Part shown: one piece after another, positions 46,079 to 60,242 of the stretch
Position numbering within the stretch: the first letter of the stretch is position 1
Layout: every line of letters begins with the position of its first letter
Source of the DNA: Malurus cyaneus samueli
Lineage: Eukaryota; Chordata; Aves; Passeriformes; Maluridae
Length of the DNA: 64,000 bases
Assembly (NCBI GenBank): GCA_009741485.1
Contig: CM019218.1
Span: 40,317,358-40,381,357, forward strand
Direction: 5' to 3'
Translations under genes and position numbers: made by a program
The notes under the pieces: generated by a model
What the model was told of the DNA's origin: nothing
The model's database searches: none
The model's input: only the letters and a program-made list of their open reading frames with translations

Positions 46079-49000
46079 GATTAGAAATTTTTTCATTTGT
46101 TTTTTTTTTTTTTCACAGAGCTTGGGAAAGTTGAAAGAGTTTCTATATTGACTTATCTATAATTCTGCATTGGTTATGTGTCTCTTGAAGTTTGAAGTCA
46201 AGATTAGACTTAGTTCACGTCACCAAGGGTTCAGGTATGCTTGTACCCTTTCTTCTTGGAGAATTAGCTTCAGGAAGTTGCATGTTGACATAGAGTTGAT
46301 GCAGAGTTGATGATGGTACTTCCAAAAGATGTGAGGTAGTGTTGTGGAGAAGGCTAAATGACTGTGAGCCAAGTTCACTCAAGAAATATTTGTACTGCTG
46401 TCTGAAAGTGCCTCCCTAATTCTCTTCATAAATCTTTCTCTAAGTGTGTTCACTAGGCCCAGAACGTCAGCCACAATCACCAAGAGATGTAAAAGTTTAG
46501 CATTTGAATGAAATGCCTTGGTGCTGGTGGGACCTCCTAGTGCTGGACATGTTTCAAGTTGTGAGTGGACACATGAGCAAAGGCATGTACTAACCAAAGA
46601 GGGTGATGCACAATTTGTTTTACTGTTATTGAAACCTGAATTTGTACCAAAGCTGAACTTTGCATCTGCTCAGGAGATCTCAGTGTTGTGGGTGATGTAC
46701 CCAAGTCATCCCCTATGAATTCTCTGTCAGCAGCTGGCCAGATCAGCATCCAGCTGCTGTGGGTCTTTCCTGTCCCTTTAGACAACAGGAGCTGGACCAA
46801 CTCAGCAATTTGGATGGTAAGGAAAGCCTAACTCAGCAATGTGAGGAGAAATTGTAATCCTGTTTGCTTTTAGGAAGAAAATCTGGCTTCCATAGTTACT
46901 GATTTACCAAACACTAGATTCACTGTGTCAAAGATTCATGAGGTTCCTACTGTGCATATTATTGTTTTTTGTACTGACTGATTGTGTGCCATGTAAATGT
47001 TAGTTTTGACCAGTCAAAGCTGAATAGTTCAAGTTCACTGGTGCTAAAAATTTTAAATTATCATGGTGCTGATACTGAATCTTGTCTTTAAAAGGAGGGA
47101 AGAAAAAAGTTCTGTTGACCCCATAACACAGGTATATAAGTTCTGATACTGAAGAAAGAATTAAACAATGCATGAGCTTATCTGTGTTATTGATCCAAGC
47201 TAGTGAAACAACCTAAAGACTGGAGACACTGCAGTTTAAGAGATACTGAAGAGTGTTCCAACTGTTTGGCCTCATCAGAGCAATACCAGTGGGGAAAGGG
47301 CACTTTGCTTTAATATATACAGGACTAAAGAAAGACTACTATGCTTTAGTGATTTGGAAGGATACTCTGCCTGCCTCTATGAGATGTGAAAGTTCCAGGA
47401 CCCAACCTACCACTTTGTTCATCACATCCAGATGAGTAAAATTTCTTCTCCAAGTAGAACCTATTAGATGAAGAAGAATTGTGTTCAGTGGAGTATTGTC
47501 ACTCCTGAAACACGATCTTCCTGGCTAGTGGTAAATGCATGCAGTTGCTGGTGACTTCAGTGTATTTTCTGTCATTAGGGCACAGGCGAGCATTTATTAC
47601 TCAAAACAGGGAAAGATCTCTGCTTTAAAACTGAAGATTTTATAATGAATAGCATCATCCACTCAGCTGAATTGTTCTGGAGTGTCTTCAGTTGGAACAT
47701 TTTCAGTAGTTAGGCCATCCTTAACCAATGTCCATGGCAGTGCAGAGACTCACTTTACACAGAAAGCACTGTACACTAGTTCTCCATTCAGGCTGTGTTA
47801 GCTAACCATGTTTTTTCAGGATGCTGAAAGACTGCCACTCTCTTTTGCCCCCCTTCTTATTTTTTGGGGGGGGCAGCAGGGGAGGAGGGGAAGGCAGTCA
47901 GAAGAAACACTTGTCATTTGAGAGCTTCTTGCTCCAGGTTCTTTCTCAACCCTAGTGTTAGTAAGAAGAATGACCTTATTCCTGTTCAGATCATTTATAC
48001 CCAAGACCCACTAAATGCATTAACACTTTCTTTGGTTTTGAAGATTTGCATTCTGAATGAAATTTCTGCTCTAAGCCTTAACTGCTCAATCTGATGTACT
48101 CTGCTTCTGAGGAGATGACTCCCTTTGGTGGCAGGGTTTAAATGATTCAGGTAAATATTGTACAATAGCACAGCCAATAACCAGTAGAAGGCTACTGCAT
48201 GTATAATACTGTATTGGCCACAGTAATGTGGATGCTTCATTCACTGCTGCTGTTTCACTGGTTTTCTATTTTTATATTACCAACTAGAACTCTGAGTGAA
48301 GTCAAATTACTATAATGCCAGAGTATTACATAAGAGAGTGTCAGAGCTAATTTGCTAAGCATCAGTTAAATCTCACTGTCATAAAAAGATTGTAAATGCT
48401 AACGAAATATTTATTCATGTACTTGTTCCATTTTCCTCTTTCCCCTTTGTCCATATCTCTTCTTTTGAGAACTTGTTTAACCCTGGTGGATTGAGGTATA
48501 ATTGCTAGAACTACTTAAATGGAAGGAGAAAGGTCTGCAGCATTGAGAGCTGTCTCTAAAACAAATACAAAGAATATGGAGATTTAACCCCTGTCCTGTG
48601 TAACCTGTTCAGCAATGGGGTTTAGTTCTGTAACTCAGTGCTTTGCAGCATTACTAGATCTTAAGGTGGTTTAAAAAGTGGCTTAGCTTCTTTTATCTTC
48701 CAAATTTCTGTTGTCTTTAGCACGTTTTAAGTAACCCACTCAGTATGTGTATTTGCAAAGCTGCTATGGCACAAATTTTCCAATTATAATATATTATGAA
48801 CATGTTATCTCTTTGCCTCTGAATGTCTTACCCTGCAGGGCAGGGAAAATTATTTTGCTAAAAATGTTGTTATGTAATGTATATGTGGGAGCTCAGATAA
48901 TGTGAGATGTATAGAGTTGGTTTTTAAGTGGTCTCATGATATGGCAGGTTATGTTTGCTATCAGGGATTCAGCTTGCTAATGAATTGAAATCAGGATGAC

Positions 49001-50425
49001 TTTTCTGTTCTTATTTAGAGAGGGCAGCAGACCAAATACATGGGTGATAAATGCAAAAGATTATTCTGTGTCAGTGTTCAAGGTTTGTATTGGTTTGCAT
49101 TTGAGCAGAATGAAAGTACTCCTGTTCCCTTGGATGTATTGATAGTTTAATATATTTTGTAATTAATGCACAACTATATTTCTGACAGAATGTTTAAAAA
49201 TAAATGAATTAAACTGTGCACTGCATGTTGCATCTTTATTCATATGGCGGGATATTCAGAAAGATTACCTGATACAAGACTGCTGTGGTGATTTCTCTGT
49301 TTTGTGGGTTTCAGAGTTGGCTAGTATTACATAGCACCAAGAAGGCAAAGAATATATTTCAAGATAAAAGACTTCTGGCATTAATAAAGGGTATTAATAG
49401 CTTTATTCATTACTATAATATATAGTTCATGTAGTAGATAATTAATCAAGGATTTTAATCATCCTGTAATTTAAAACACTCTGAAAAAAGCTGCACTGTT
49501 ACCTCTCTGGCCACATCTGCTTGTTCATTTGTCACAAAAGCATCTGTGGGCTGAAGCTTTGTTGCAGGATACTCAGATCAGAAACTGGAGGGAGAGCTCC
49601 TCTGTTGGAAGTGCAGGCTTTATTGCAGTCTCTGAGTTATCTCAGTCTGGCTATTTTTTTTAGTAGCAGGAAGGGATATTCAAAACCTTAAGATTCTATT
49701 CTGTAAAGTTAGGGATATTGCAGTAATACAGTGCAGTTAATCTCAAATAAATTATGACTTTCTCTTTCATCCAGGTTGGTCCTAATAGCTTACATGAGTA
49801 ATGGAGAAAAAGCCCTGCTCAGACACTGGTTATCTGTTGAGTTAATCCATTTTTAATGTTCCATATTTTAAGTGCACTAAAATCTTTTAGTGAGATGCAG
49901 TAATAAGATCTTTCTTATTATGCAGGAAAAGCCAGCATTCATTCCCCAGAAGGGAAAGTCCACATGCAGAAGCAGAAGAGCAGTAATGTAGGAGTATGTC
50001 CACACCCATGTAAATACAGATGTACATGTACCTGTACATTTCTGAAAAAATTGGCTAAACTAGAAATGGACCAGGATATTCTGACTGAGTATTTTAGGAT
50101 ACAAATTCCAGCTCCTTGTGTGACTTCACAAGAATGTGTAACTTTGTTTTAGCCAAAATCCTTAACTAGTATGAAAACAGTTGCTCTGCTGCCTTCATCC
50201 CCCAAAAGCACGAGCCCAACACTCCAGCTCTTCTTCCTGGAAAAAGGAAACTCCTTGTGCCTTTCCTTATTACACTGTGCTGGGATAACACAGTGCTGGA
50301 GTGCACATTTATAGCAAATACCAGGGGAAGTTAATGGACCAAAAATGGTGAGGAGGGAATCTAGGCCTGTCTGGATGAAGTGAGTAAGAGGGCTGATGAA
50401 TTCTGCCTGTTACTCATCTCGGGTT

Positions 50426-50457
50426 TAAAAAAAAAAAACAAAAAAAACCAAAAAAAA
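50426..50457 (+). repeat. A-rich tract
   Basis: Runs of A broken by single C, with no element recognisable immediately upstream. Confidence 0.85.
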
Positions 50458-53159
50458 CCCACTATCCAACCACTCAAATAGGAAATTTTTATGCTACCAC
50501 AAAAATTTACCAAAGGAAACACTTCACTGTCACCCATCTCACCCTCATCCTTTGCCACCACTGAGCCTTTGTCCATCCCCTCTGGAAGGGGCAGGTTGAC
50601 CACACTGGACTGACTCAACTGTGGTGCCATCACCAACCCTTGCAGGACCTGCCTGTCTCAGTGACCTTGAAGTACCAAGTGTCAGGAGCTGTGGCTTTCA
50701 GGTCTTTTATTGGTTTTAAGTTTCTTGATAAAGATACACGTCTCTGAGCACACAGGCAGATATGTGCTTAAGTTATTTGAAGCTTGTCAGGGCTCAGAAG
50801 GTGTGAGGAGTTCATGCTAGTTCTGCAGTCCTTTCCAGTTCACAACAGCAGTAAAAAAAGCCAACCCCCAGACACAACAGTCCTGACCTCTCTTGTTTCA
50901 ATTTTCTCTCATCTGCGATGAAGCAGAAAGATTCTGTAATAGTGGTCATATCTTGAGTCCCTCCTCACTGATGTTTTATCCCAAGTGGAACTGTTGCCAC
51001 CACTTCTCAACACCTCTAAAAGACTGGGGTTTTCTCTTTTCTCTGTTTCAAAAAGAAAATCATATGAAAGAATTTACCTTACTATTGTACATTGAAGATA
51101 AAGACTGAGCTACAGTATTGTGAAGATAATCTTTCTGCTGCAATGCTGGGGCCCTGTTTCACTGTCTGGTCTTCTGGTGATCTTGTTCTTTGAACCTGTT
51201 AGCTCCACTGAAACAACGACATTGCAGCTCCAAAAGGCTCGTTTTGGCTGGGGTTTTTCCTCTGATGGAATAGGAAAACTCCTGAAGCTGTGTGAGGGAA
51301 GGAGACTGCAGCTAATAAGGAAATTATTTTCCTGTTGTGCAGTCTCAACCGGTGAGCCTTCTTTTCCTTTTGGTTTGTGCTCTGACTGATCCCTGAGGCC
51401 ATGCAGCCCACGAGTGTTCGGAGTTTAGTTATTTTTTGCTCTTTGTTCCAGTCAGCTCTTTTTTTGCCCCCTGGAGCTGGCTGCCCTGCCACGCTGCTGG
51501 GGATGGTTATTCCAGCCAGTCGTCCAGTGGTGAAGCAGGGGAAAAGTCCTGGTCTATCCCTGGTCCTGAAGATTCCAGCTGAGAGTTTCTCACTGAGGTA
51601 CCCACAGGTTTGACTTCACTCAGCCAGACGTGACAGGTGCTGGCCTGGGGCACAATGGATTCATAGGCTGTATTTTCTGACAGCTTTAGTGCCAGGGACT
51701 CATCCCACTCAACAGTGAAGGGAACAAGGCATAAACAGAGCTGTGTTTTAGCAGCTGGGTACTGACAGTTTTTTTAAAAAGCCCTCCTCCATTGTCTTCA
51801 GATGATTGGAGGCAGGGGAGGCTTGCTAAATCCTCTGTGATAATGAAGCCTCATAGTTTTGGACAGTTTTTCTTAGCCCTTCCAGACAGAACCTAATTTC
51901 CATGAAGGACAGCTGATAACTGGCGCACTGGAGAAAACAAAAGGCAACAATACAAATCTTTCCTTTTCTCACCTGATGTGCAGAGTCCTGACTCCTCTGC
52001 TCCAGGCCAGCATTAATAACTTGTGGATTTTCCCTTCTGTCTTCAGCAGCAGCTGCTCCTCTCATTTTGTGCTCACACAGCAGGTGTCAGGTGAAGTGAA
52101 GTCCAGGAGTTTGGCCTGTTAAGTCCTACAAAAGTACACTTGAGTTAGCATTTGTATTTCCATTCTGGTATTCCTGCATGCATAGACTTGTTTCTCTCTA
52201 AGATTTAACTTTGTTTCTGTTGCTGCCTTTAATAAAGGAATAGTTTCAGCCAGATATGACCTTGGGCTTTGCTAACAGGGTGTTAAGGAGTGAAGGTGCT
52301 GCCAAGGAAAAGCGACACATACAAGTTTTCCGAGTTTCAGTATCACACCCATGTGTGATAAACTTCCCAGTGTGGAGTTTAGACTTGCCTAAGCAAGTGC
52401 CTCCAGTGTGATTCACCTCCTAGAAACAACTCCCCGAGCTTGAGTTTCTTCATGCAAAAGTCCTTTATATAGGCATGTGCCTGTACTCATCCTTCTAGAT
52501 AAAATGCAGGGACCGAATATTTTAAATTCATCTCAGTGATCTGTAGAGTGTGTGCTTTCGGGTCCTCTGGGAATGGAAGGGATTCTGACTTTACATGGGT
52601 AGAAACAATGATCCTCAAAGGCAAGTCAATACAGTTGGGCAAAGGAAGGTCAGACCACCAAACACCCCAGGTAGCAATGATTGGCCACAGTGGATTTCTT
52701 GGTTCCTTGTACACTGCTTTCCACAGCAATGGAAACCAGGGTGTGAATGCAAAGGAGCCATGTTTTAACCTCTACCTATTTCTGGTTCCTGTATTTTCTT
52801 CGTCCAGTTGTAATAGTCTCAGAAAAATAATTATAAATACAACAAACTAAAAAATTAAAGAACTATATATGTAAAAGACATGTTTTAAAATTATTAAATG
52901 TAGTATAATATTAACATGCTGGATTAAATATATACAAATCTATACTATAAATACATGATTTACAATACAGTGCATATTTATATAAAGAAAAATAAACACC
53001 ATAAACTTTAATGAAAATTGTTGCAGTCCAGTCCAACTGTCTCCAGGTTTTTGAGGCAGAACTGTGCGTGCTTCACATATCCACGCTGAAATCAGAATGG
53101 GTAAAAGCATGGGTAAGCCTTTTTCCCCTGGACTTGTACTTCTTCATAGTTCCTTTGAG

Positions 53160-53216
53160 CCGCATCTTTAATCCTGTGTTCAGTTTTGGTGTCCTCACTG
53201 TAAGAAAGACTTTCAG
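53160..53216 (+). mobile_element. CR1 LINE fragment, sense
   Basis: AATCCTGTGTTCAGTTTTGG followed by a CCTCACTGTAAGAAAGAC block matches the CR1 3' region that normally reads ...TGTGTCCAGTTCTGGGCTCC...AAGAAAGACA. Flanks are too decayed to place the ends exactly. Confidence 0.7.
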
Positions 53217-54600
53217 GGCTTGGCCCATGGGTTCTGCTCTCCTCCTCCTCCCCAAACCCACATTTTGTGTAGTAACACCCAGAACAACCTGAGCCAGAGG
53301 CCCCACAGCACCCCAGTGGACACACGAGATACATAGGCGAGGGCTGCCACTGTCCCAGGCATAGGAGCGAAGCGTGAGGGACAGGGACAAATTTGTTTTC
53401 CCTTAAGACTCTCAAAATCCCATTTGAGGCTCCCCCAATAAGAGCAACCCCAACTTAGCAATGTAGGAACACATCTGCAAAGCTACAAACAGCAGTGCCC
53501 GCTGCTAAACCGACCCTCACTCTGCACTTCATACAGAGTTGAGTCTTTGAAAGCACTGCCAAGACAGAGGAGGGGTGCAGAGAGGCTGCTGCTGCCCTCT
53601 GAAGGCATCACTGGCTCTGTGACTCGATCAGCTAACCACAACAATTAGTCAGGAAAAAAAGAAAAAAGATAGGAGGTCCAGATCTTGAACAATTTCCTCT
53701 CCACACTGTAAACCCCAGCAGAGGAGGACAGCTATGTTGATGCCAACAGTGGATTAGATTAAGCATCAGGGAAAGCAAAAGAAATAAGCTTTTGAAAATG
53801 GACTTTTTTGTTTGTTTGCCTGACAAGTGTGGGTGGCTAGTTCACACCAGCTCACACATTTCAAGAAGTTAGTTAGTTTGGCTAGTGGCAAATGCTCTCA
53901 GGCCTCATTTACTTTGATTTCAAAGAGCAGGACTGTTAAACACTACGGGGCACTTTAACAGGGGAATGACTAGATGGTGGCAGCTACTTCTGCCTGAAGT
54001 TGTTAAGGAAACTTCCCTGTCTGGCCATGCAGAAGCCACTCTGGCAGTCACACTCCCCCCACTGCAGGCATTCACTGCTGGGCAGCTCCAGTGACCCCAC
54101 AGGTGCCTCTCTTGGCTCCCTGCAGGCTCACAGAGTCAGACAGGATTTCTTTACCAGCTCCATCCTGGGTTTCCCACAGCTCAGGGGGTGGGAGTGTGAG
54201 TGCCAGAGTGGCTCCTGGATGGTCAGACAGGAAAGGTTCCTTAACACAGGGCTGTTGAGGATGAGCCTCTGAATTTAATCAGGACTGTAGGTCCAGTGGG
54301 AAGCATCTCCAATCTGCTGCAGGACTTTCAGGGAAGAGAGTTTACATTTCAGAGCCAGAAGAGAGACAGATGACATTCAGTGACAGGCTGAATGGAGGAG
54401 CTCAGAGGAGCTCCATCTGCACGACCAAATGCAGTGACGCTCAGCATGTAATCACCATCCACCATCATCTTCTGGACAAACAACAGGATGGGGGAAAATC
54501 ACTCTGAAATCCTCTGCACTCACTCAGACTTGTAATGGATAGTGGTTCTGAATCTCTGAGATCCAAAAGTCCCAAATGCACATCAGAACTCTCCATTCCC

Positions 54601-54652
54601 ACAAAAAAAAAAAAAAAACAAACAAAAAAAAACAAAAACAAAAAAAAAAAAA
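54601..54652 (+). repeat. A-rich tract
   Basis: About 52 bp of A runs separated by single C, the longest of the A-rich tracts in this interval. Confidence 0.9.
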
Positions 54653-55220
54653 CACCCAAACCCAAAACAAAAATTATTAGAACAGAGAGTGGTTTTTGAA
54701 ATGTAGTGCATTTACCACTTAAGAGGGACTTTTCACACATAGTGTCAGTTCCCTCCTGCAGAACAGCCTCTCCCACCCTCTCATCTCTTACATCCAACCA
54801 CACAGCAAATACAAAATCCACTGGCCTGAGATGTGCCTGGAGACAGATAGGTTTAGCACTTGTCATAGTGAAGCCATGAGACAGCTATAAGGAGACAAGG
54901 GTGAGCAAGTTTCTACTCCAAGAACCACTGACATGTTAGCCAATAAGCATTTAGTGTGAAGAGGATTAAAAAAATCCCCACAGTGGAAAAGAGGGCTGGC
55001 TTACCAGAGACGGGTGTAAATCAGTCTCAGAGGTCTGCAGGGTAGGTGATTTATGGCACAGCGTCTATGGTTTCTTACTGATGTTTAATATAAATAAAAA
55101 TTCTGTCACTTTCTAAGTAGCTGCAGTTGTAGCACTGACTTGAACCCTGAGTGCCTTGTAACTGGCCTGGCTGCTCTTGAGAAGCCCAAGCAATTCACAG
55201 AACTCACTCCTTCAGGTTTA

Positions 55221-55331
55221 AAAATACCAAACAAACGACACAAAATAAAACCGCAACCGTTCCCCCCCCCCAAATAAAATCCCCAAACAAACAAACAAAT
55301 TAAAAACAAAATAAAAACACCAAGAAAAAAA
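55221..55331 (+). repeat. A/C-rich low-complexity stretch with C11 run
   Basis: AAAC/AAAT-type low-complexity sequence interrupted by a run of about eleven C near 55.26 kb. Confidence 0.8.
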
Positions 55332-56590
55332 CAGAATTATTTTAGCAACCACAGAAAATTCCTGTGTGACAGCCAATGCAGCTCCCTTCGTAAATTTCAA
55401 GGTCAGAAAGAATGACTCTCTGACTCCAATCTATTTTCCAACGTAACAGAGGTTGGTACTGCACAGTCTGTAATAATTATGCCACAAGAATTACGAAGCA
55501 GCTCTTGGCATAAGTGGGAATTAGCTTTGAAGCCAAATGAGAGACACTTCAACCAGCAATTCCCTGAATACTGTTGCAATCCATAGCTACTGCAAATCTG
55601 CTCTGTACTGTGGCAGTTCAGGGTAGGTGAGACCTTCCAAGCCACTGGCTTTCTGTTTAAAGAGCTTGGTTTCCTTGTGCTCATTGTAAAGTCTGGTGAT
55701 CAAACTATAATTAAGTCCCTGCCTTCTGTTACACCAATTATTTGGGTGAAAATCAATCTAGTCAGCTATTTCCTTTACCTGCACGTATCTCTTCTTCACT
55801 GCTCTCTCCCACACAGATGAGTCTCTACACACAAGCCCATATTTGTGGCCCTGAGCGTGTGTTTGCCATGCACAGCGAGCAACTACTGATAAATAATGAC
55901 AATTTTCAATTTACTCACTCATGCACTGGAGCTGTCACTTCTTTTCATCATTTGGTTTGGAGAAATGCAGCCAAACTACTCATGCATCTGAGCTGCCATT
56001 CCTTGTGCACTTAGGACAAGCTTTCATAAGACCTGGAGAAGTGCTTGGGGCAGGATTAGTCCCCTGCAAGGGATGAACTTACACACAGGGGAGATGTAAA
56101 CTGGCACAATTATACAGAACTTGCTCTCCCAGGTGGAAATAATGGTTGGATATAATTTACAAGGGTACTCCAGTTATCCTCAGATGCAACTGATGAATAA
56201 AGGGCTGCCAGTTCTCAGGTGGCAAGTGGCAGCTATTTTACAGCATGCAGTTTTGAGCACTGTATTGATGAAACTAAGCTGTACCTCAGCTGCTAAGTTG
56301 CCTTAAAAGCTGCTATTTGTTTTAAAGCTTTTCTTTATGTAGCTGATGCACTTACTTGGAGCTGCTGGGATAACAAGGGGAAGAGAAAGCACTCTCCAAA
56401 TATATGGACAAGCAAGAATATCCCATTTAACCTATTGCTATCCGTCAGGTCCACTTCCATATTTAAAATATTAACAGGATGACTAATACCTTCTCTTTGC
56501 TCGGGGAAATACCAAATACCCCACTCTTCACACATTCAACTTTGAAAAGGAAAATTTGCAGTGAATTTCCTACAGAGATGTTTTCTGATT

Positions 56591-56638
56591 GAAAAAAAAA
56601 AAAAAAACACAAAAAAAAACCAACAGAACAAAAAAACC
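56591..56638 (+). repeat. A-rich tract
   Basis: A runs broken by single C, same style as the tract at 54.6 kb. Confidence 0.85.
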
Positions 56639-58482
56639 CAACCACATTGCTGCCCACCTGGCTAGGGCAAGAAAGCTCTGCTTTCTGGCAACAAAAACAT
56701 GTGCTTGGCTATGGGGAATATCAGGAAAAAGGCCAGTTACAGTAAGAATGGTTTTCTGCTGAGGCCCCCTCAATAGGTTTACGACAGAATTGTATGGACA
56801 CAGAGAATAAATCACCTTAAGAAGGAGATGGGGTAAAAAGAGAAGACAGTTTCGGTGTGATAGGTCATTGTTGAGGCAGAAGATAACAGACTCTAAAAAG
56901 TGATGAGAGAAATTCCTTCTTCCCATTCTGACAGCTCCTCCAGATCTTCTCAAGTTGGTGATGATGAGGGTAGAAAAGACCTGTCTGTGGCCCTGTCACA
57001 GCTGTGTGACACCGTGAACAACACCTTGAACAACAACAACACCATGAACAACCCCAAACCCCTGACCCTGGCATCCAAAATACATCCATTTCTCGTGCCA
57101 CAGCTCTGGCATGGGGACAGAGGCTTTGCTTCCAGAGGACTGGAAGCTTTCTGAGTGGAAGGCAGCACTCAGCACTGCCCCTCAGAGCTGCTCTCAGAGC
57201 ATTTCTGTGCCAGCCTCACACTGCCACCATGGCACATTTCCTTCCAGCCACCTTCAGGTTCACCCAGGCTGTAACAGAAACACACTTGCAGAGGCTTAAA
57301 CAATCTCACGTGGCTGTAAAAGTTGTGATCATGACCATACACTTGGTGTGGTTTACAGAACAAGTTCTGTTTACTTCAGTTTACAAAGTAAAGCCACCAG
57401 CTTTAATTCTCCTTAAAAACAAAACAATGGGGGAAGTGCATGATTCAGAGGGCTTGGTGCAAATTTTTGCCAAGTAACAGATACAAAACCAAAATAATTA
57501 CAATCATACATATGTGTAAAAACAAAAGAAATTCAAGTTAAAACCAGGACTAACTCCTATTAGCCCCAGAGATGATCCAAAAATACATCAGGAAATAAAT
57601 AAATCATTCTAATTTTCACCATAAAAGAGGGTGCTGCTCTAATCCAAATGGTCTGGGTATTTACAGAAGGCAAATGGCTTACAGGAGAAACAGAAAGGAG
57701 AAACAGGAAGAAGAAAAGCATTCATAAGAGTGAACTGAAATGCTGCAGGGTGATCACCTCCCCACACACCTCAGTGTGACTAAAAGGCTTTAAATCACAG
57801 CAAGAAGCCAAAGGAAACACCTGAGAGCAGGACAGCTTCATCTGCCCCACGCTGAAGGGACTGTGCCAAGGTGACACCAGCATGTCCTGCTGAGCTTAGC
57901 TGTCACCACAGACATCCTGAAGCTCACACAACCCTGCCTTGGAGCAGGTGACACTAAGTTGGCCTGGTCAGTCCAATTTATGAATAGGAGAGCAATTTAT
58001 CCTCTAATCCATCTGAAGGGAAGGCCGCTGAAAGGCACATCTTCCTGGCTCCAACTGGATCTCTAAGGAGGAAGCAGCCAGCACAACTGGATCTCTGTTT
58101 CTCAACAAAGAAAGCACAGCTGGTGATCCAAACACCCGGCCTTACCTCTGGTGACAGCAGGGAAAAGGAAGCTCTTCCATGTATCCCAACACTTGCAAAC
58201 AACCGTAGACAAAGCAACAGCCTCATTACTCCAGGCAGCGTGGCTCATGCTCATAGCTGGTACTTCAGATGCTTTGCTGTCAAATAATCTGCTTTCTTTT
58301 TGCCACATGTGCTACTAATGCCAAACCCTGGCAGGTCAGAGCTGTACTTTCAGGGAAGCCAGTGGAGCAGAAGATGTTTAATGCCGAACAGAAGCAGGGC
58401 AGATTCTGCAGTTAACGTCACAGCACACAAAAAAAACATCCTGAAAGCTCCTCCTAACCTTCTGTTTCCTTGTCAAGACACA

Positions 58483-58488
58483 TTTATT
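58483..58488 (-). terminator. candidate PRR5L distal polyadenylation signal
   Basis: Sense-strand TAAATAAATG context, about 1.4 kb after the stop. Confidence 0.35.
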
Positions 58489-59314
58489 TACAGCCAGTAC
58501 CATTAGGAGTACATTCAGGTGGTAGTGGTGCTGTGTCCATATTTTTAATGGGATTTGACATTTAAGGCAGCATTTCAGTTCACCTCTAAGCCTACAACTA
58601 CACTTGCAAACCTGCTTAGCAAGACATCAGCAGAATATCCCAAGGGCCAGCTGGAACAGATTGGATCTGTTCCTATAGAAGCAGCATTGGAGTACCAAGG
58701 GATGCTACAAAGCAGGCACTGCAGATTGCACTGACCCAGGCACCTGCAAACTGGACCCACTCCTGATCTTCCAAATAAAAATGAAACCAAAGACTGCAAA
58801 GAGCCCTCACTTTATCTTAAAAGCAATACTGCATTGAGTCAGATACCACTGGAGGTCAGGAGCACTTCACGAATAACTGAGACAGGACTCCTTTCCACAT
58901 CCCGCTGGTTATCTCCTGTCTCACAGCATCTCCAAGTGCTAAAAGTACCAGGGCAGCCCAAAGATGAAATCCTGACCATCACCTCCTGTCTGGAGTCACA
59001 ATGGCCCAATGCTGCGAAGCACCTTTACACCTCCCACACAAGTGCAGCATCTCCTTCATAAAGGAATCCATGTCGTTTTCTCTTTCATCGTAGCCCTATC
59101 ACCACTGAAATTTTGAGAGCAAACTGATGTCAAATGCCAGGATGCTCCATATTATATTTTGCACCCAATTTACAAACCCCATCTCTCCTTTGCACCCAAT
59201 TTATACCAGAACGACCAAGACATGACTGGAACCAAATAAAGTACACATGAAGTACTCAGCTCAGATTCCATGTAAACTGGGTTCTCTTTGGGTCTGGGAA
59301 ACAAGTAAGTCTGA

Positions 59315-59320
59315 TTTATT
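59315..59320 (-). terminator. candidate PRR5L polyadenylation signal
   Basis: TTTATT on the plus strand, about 590 bp after the stop. Confidence 0.35.
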
Positions 59321-59908
59321 CTGATTTGGACTTTATCCATGCCCATGGGAGGCAAAGGGAAGGATCTCCCTCTTTCACAAGCCACCTCAGCAGATCTTTC
59401 TGCAGGATGCAAATGGTTTCATCCCTGAGTTCAACTTTAAAAGAGAAAGGCAGTGCTCAGCATTCACCATGCTAGCACCAGAAGCAGAGAGAAGGAGCAC
59501 AGAGGTCTTTAGTGCAGGGACAAAGAGCAAAGCAGCAGCACAACTGGGAAAGAAGAGGAAAAGCAGAAAGAACTCAATTTGTATCATTCCAAAGAAAAAG
59601 AAGGAAACCTGATGCCGAAAGGTTTATATTAGCAGAGGGAGGAAGCTTACAGAAGGCAGACTGTGCTGTTCAACAGCAAAAGCTTTGCAGCCCTCAGTGG
59701 TCATTTGGGAACAGCCTGGTACCTCCATCAATGATTCCAGACTGGCAAAAGAACATATCTAGAGAGCATTCTCAGCCATAAAAACCCTCGAGGCCATTTC
59801 AATGACATGAGCAAAATTCCTATGTTTCTCTCTTGTCCCCAGCAGGGATAACACAACACTTTGTCCAGCTCAGTGCGTGCAGTTGTCCACTCCTCAGGCA
59901 GACTCCTC

Positions 59909-60240
59909 CTAGCTGACAGAGGTGCAGTTGAGCTCGGCAGGGTCCTGCCTGCTGGCTGCTGCCACAACTCCCTCGGGGCCATCGGCAATGCTGGGCTCGC
60001 TGGAGCACTGTCTGTGGCTGAAGCAGCTGGGCTGCAGCAGGAGGCATTTCTCAGAGCTGTCTGATTCCTCGATGACCATTCCCGTGTGCATCATGGAGGC
60101 CATGGCCAGCAGCTGGATGTCCGAGTGAGCGTTGGCAACCGTGTGGCGACGGATGCTCCCACATTTCTCCAGGTAAGCCTCGCCCTCCTGCTCTGTCAGC
60201 GGGGTCAGGGCCTTGGGACGGGATCTGGAGTACCGTCTCT
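59909..60240 (-). CDS. PRR5L: PRR5L (Protor-2), last coding exon
   Basis: C-terminal part of PRR5L, a proline-rich-5-like protein that associates with Rictor in mTORC2. The exon begins after CCTTTTTCTCTTCCAG with two bases of a split codon and ends at TAG. It reads RRYSRSRPKALTPLTEQEGE, then AYLEKCGSIRRHTVANAHSD, and closes with ...LNCTSVS. The block around SIRRHTVANAHSDIQLLAM looks like the conserved heart of the family C-terminus. Two RRxS/T-like basic sites (RRYS, RRHT) could be kinase or 14-3-3 sites; that is inference. It joins the exon at 63.6 kb in phase to give 152 residues of the C-terminus. The last ~40 residues (Ser/Ala-rich) look variable. Confidence 0.88.
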
Positions 60241-60242
60241 CT

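Larger units (their letters stand above)
46090..58400. other. convergent TRAF6 / PRR5L interval
   Basis: I see no coding exon here on either strand. Longer distal TRAF6 UTR and PRR5L UTR may extend into it. Recognisable contents are a CR1 fragment near 53.2 kb and four A-rich tracts on the plus strand between 50.4 and 56.7 kb. The remaining frames are short and match nothing I know. Confidence 0.6.
58483..59908 (-). other. PRR5L: probable PRR5L 3' UTR
   Basis: Minus-strand sequence after the PRR5L stop, with AATAAA (sense) at 59315-59320 and at 58483-58488. The latter is followed by TG-rich sequence. The true end could be further left. Confidence 0.4.
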
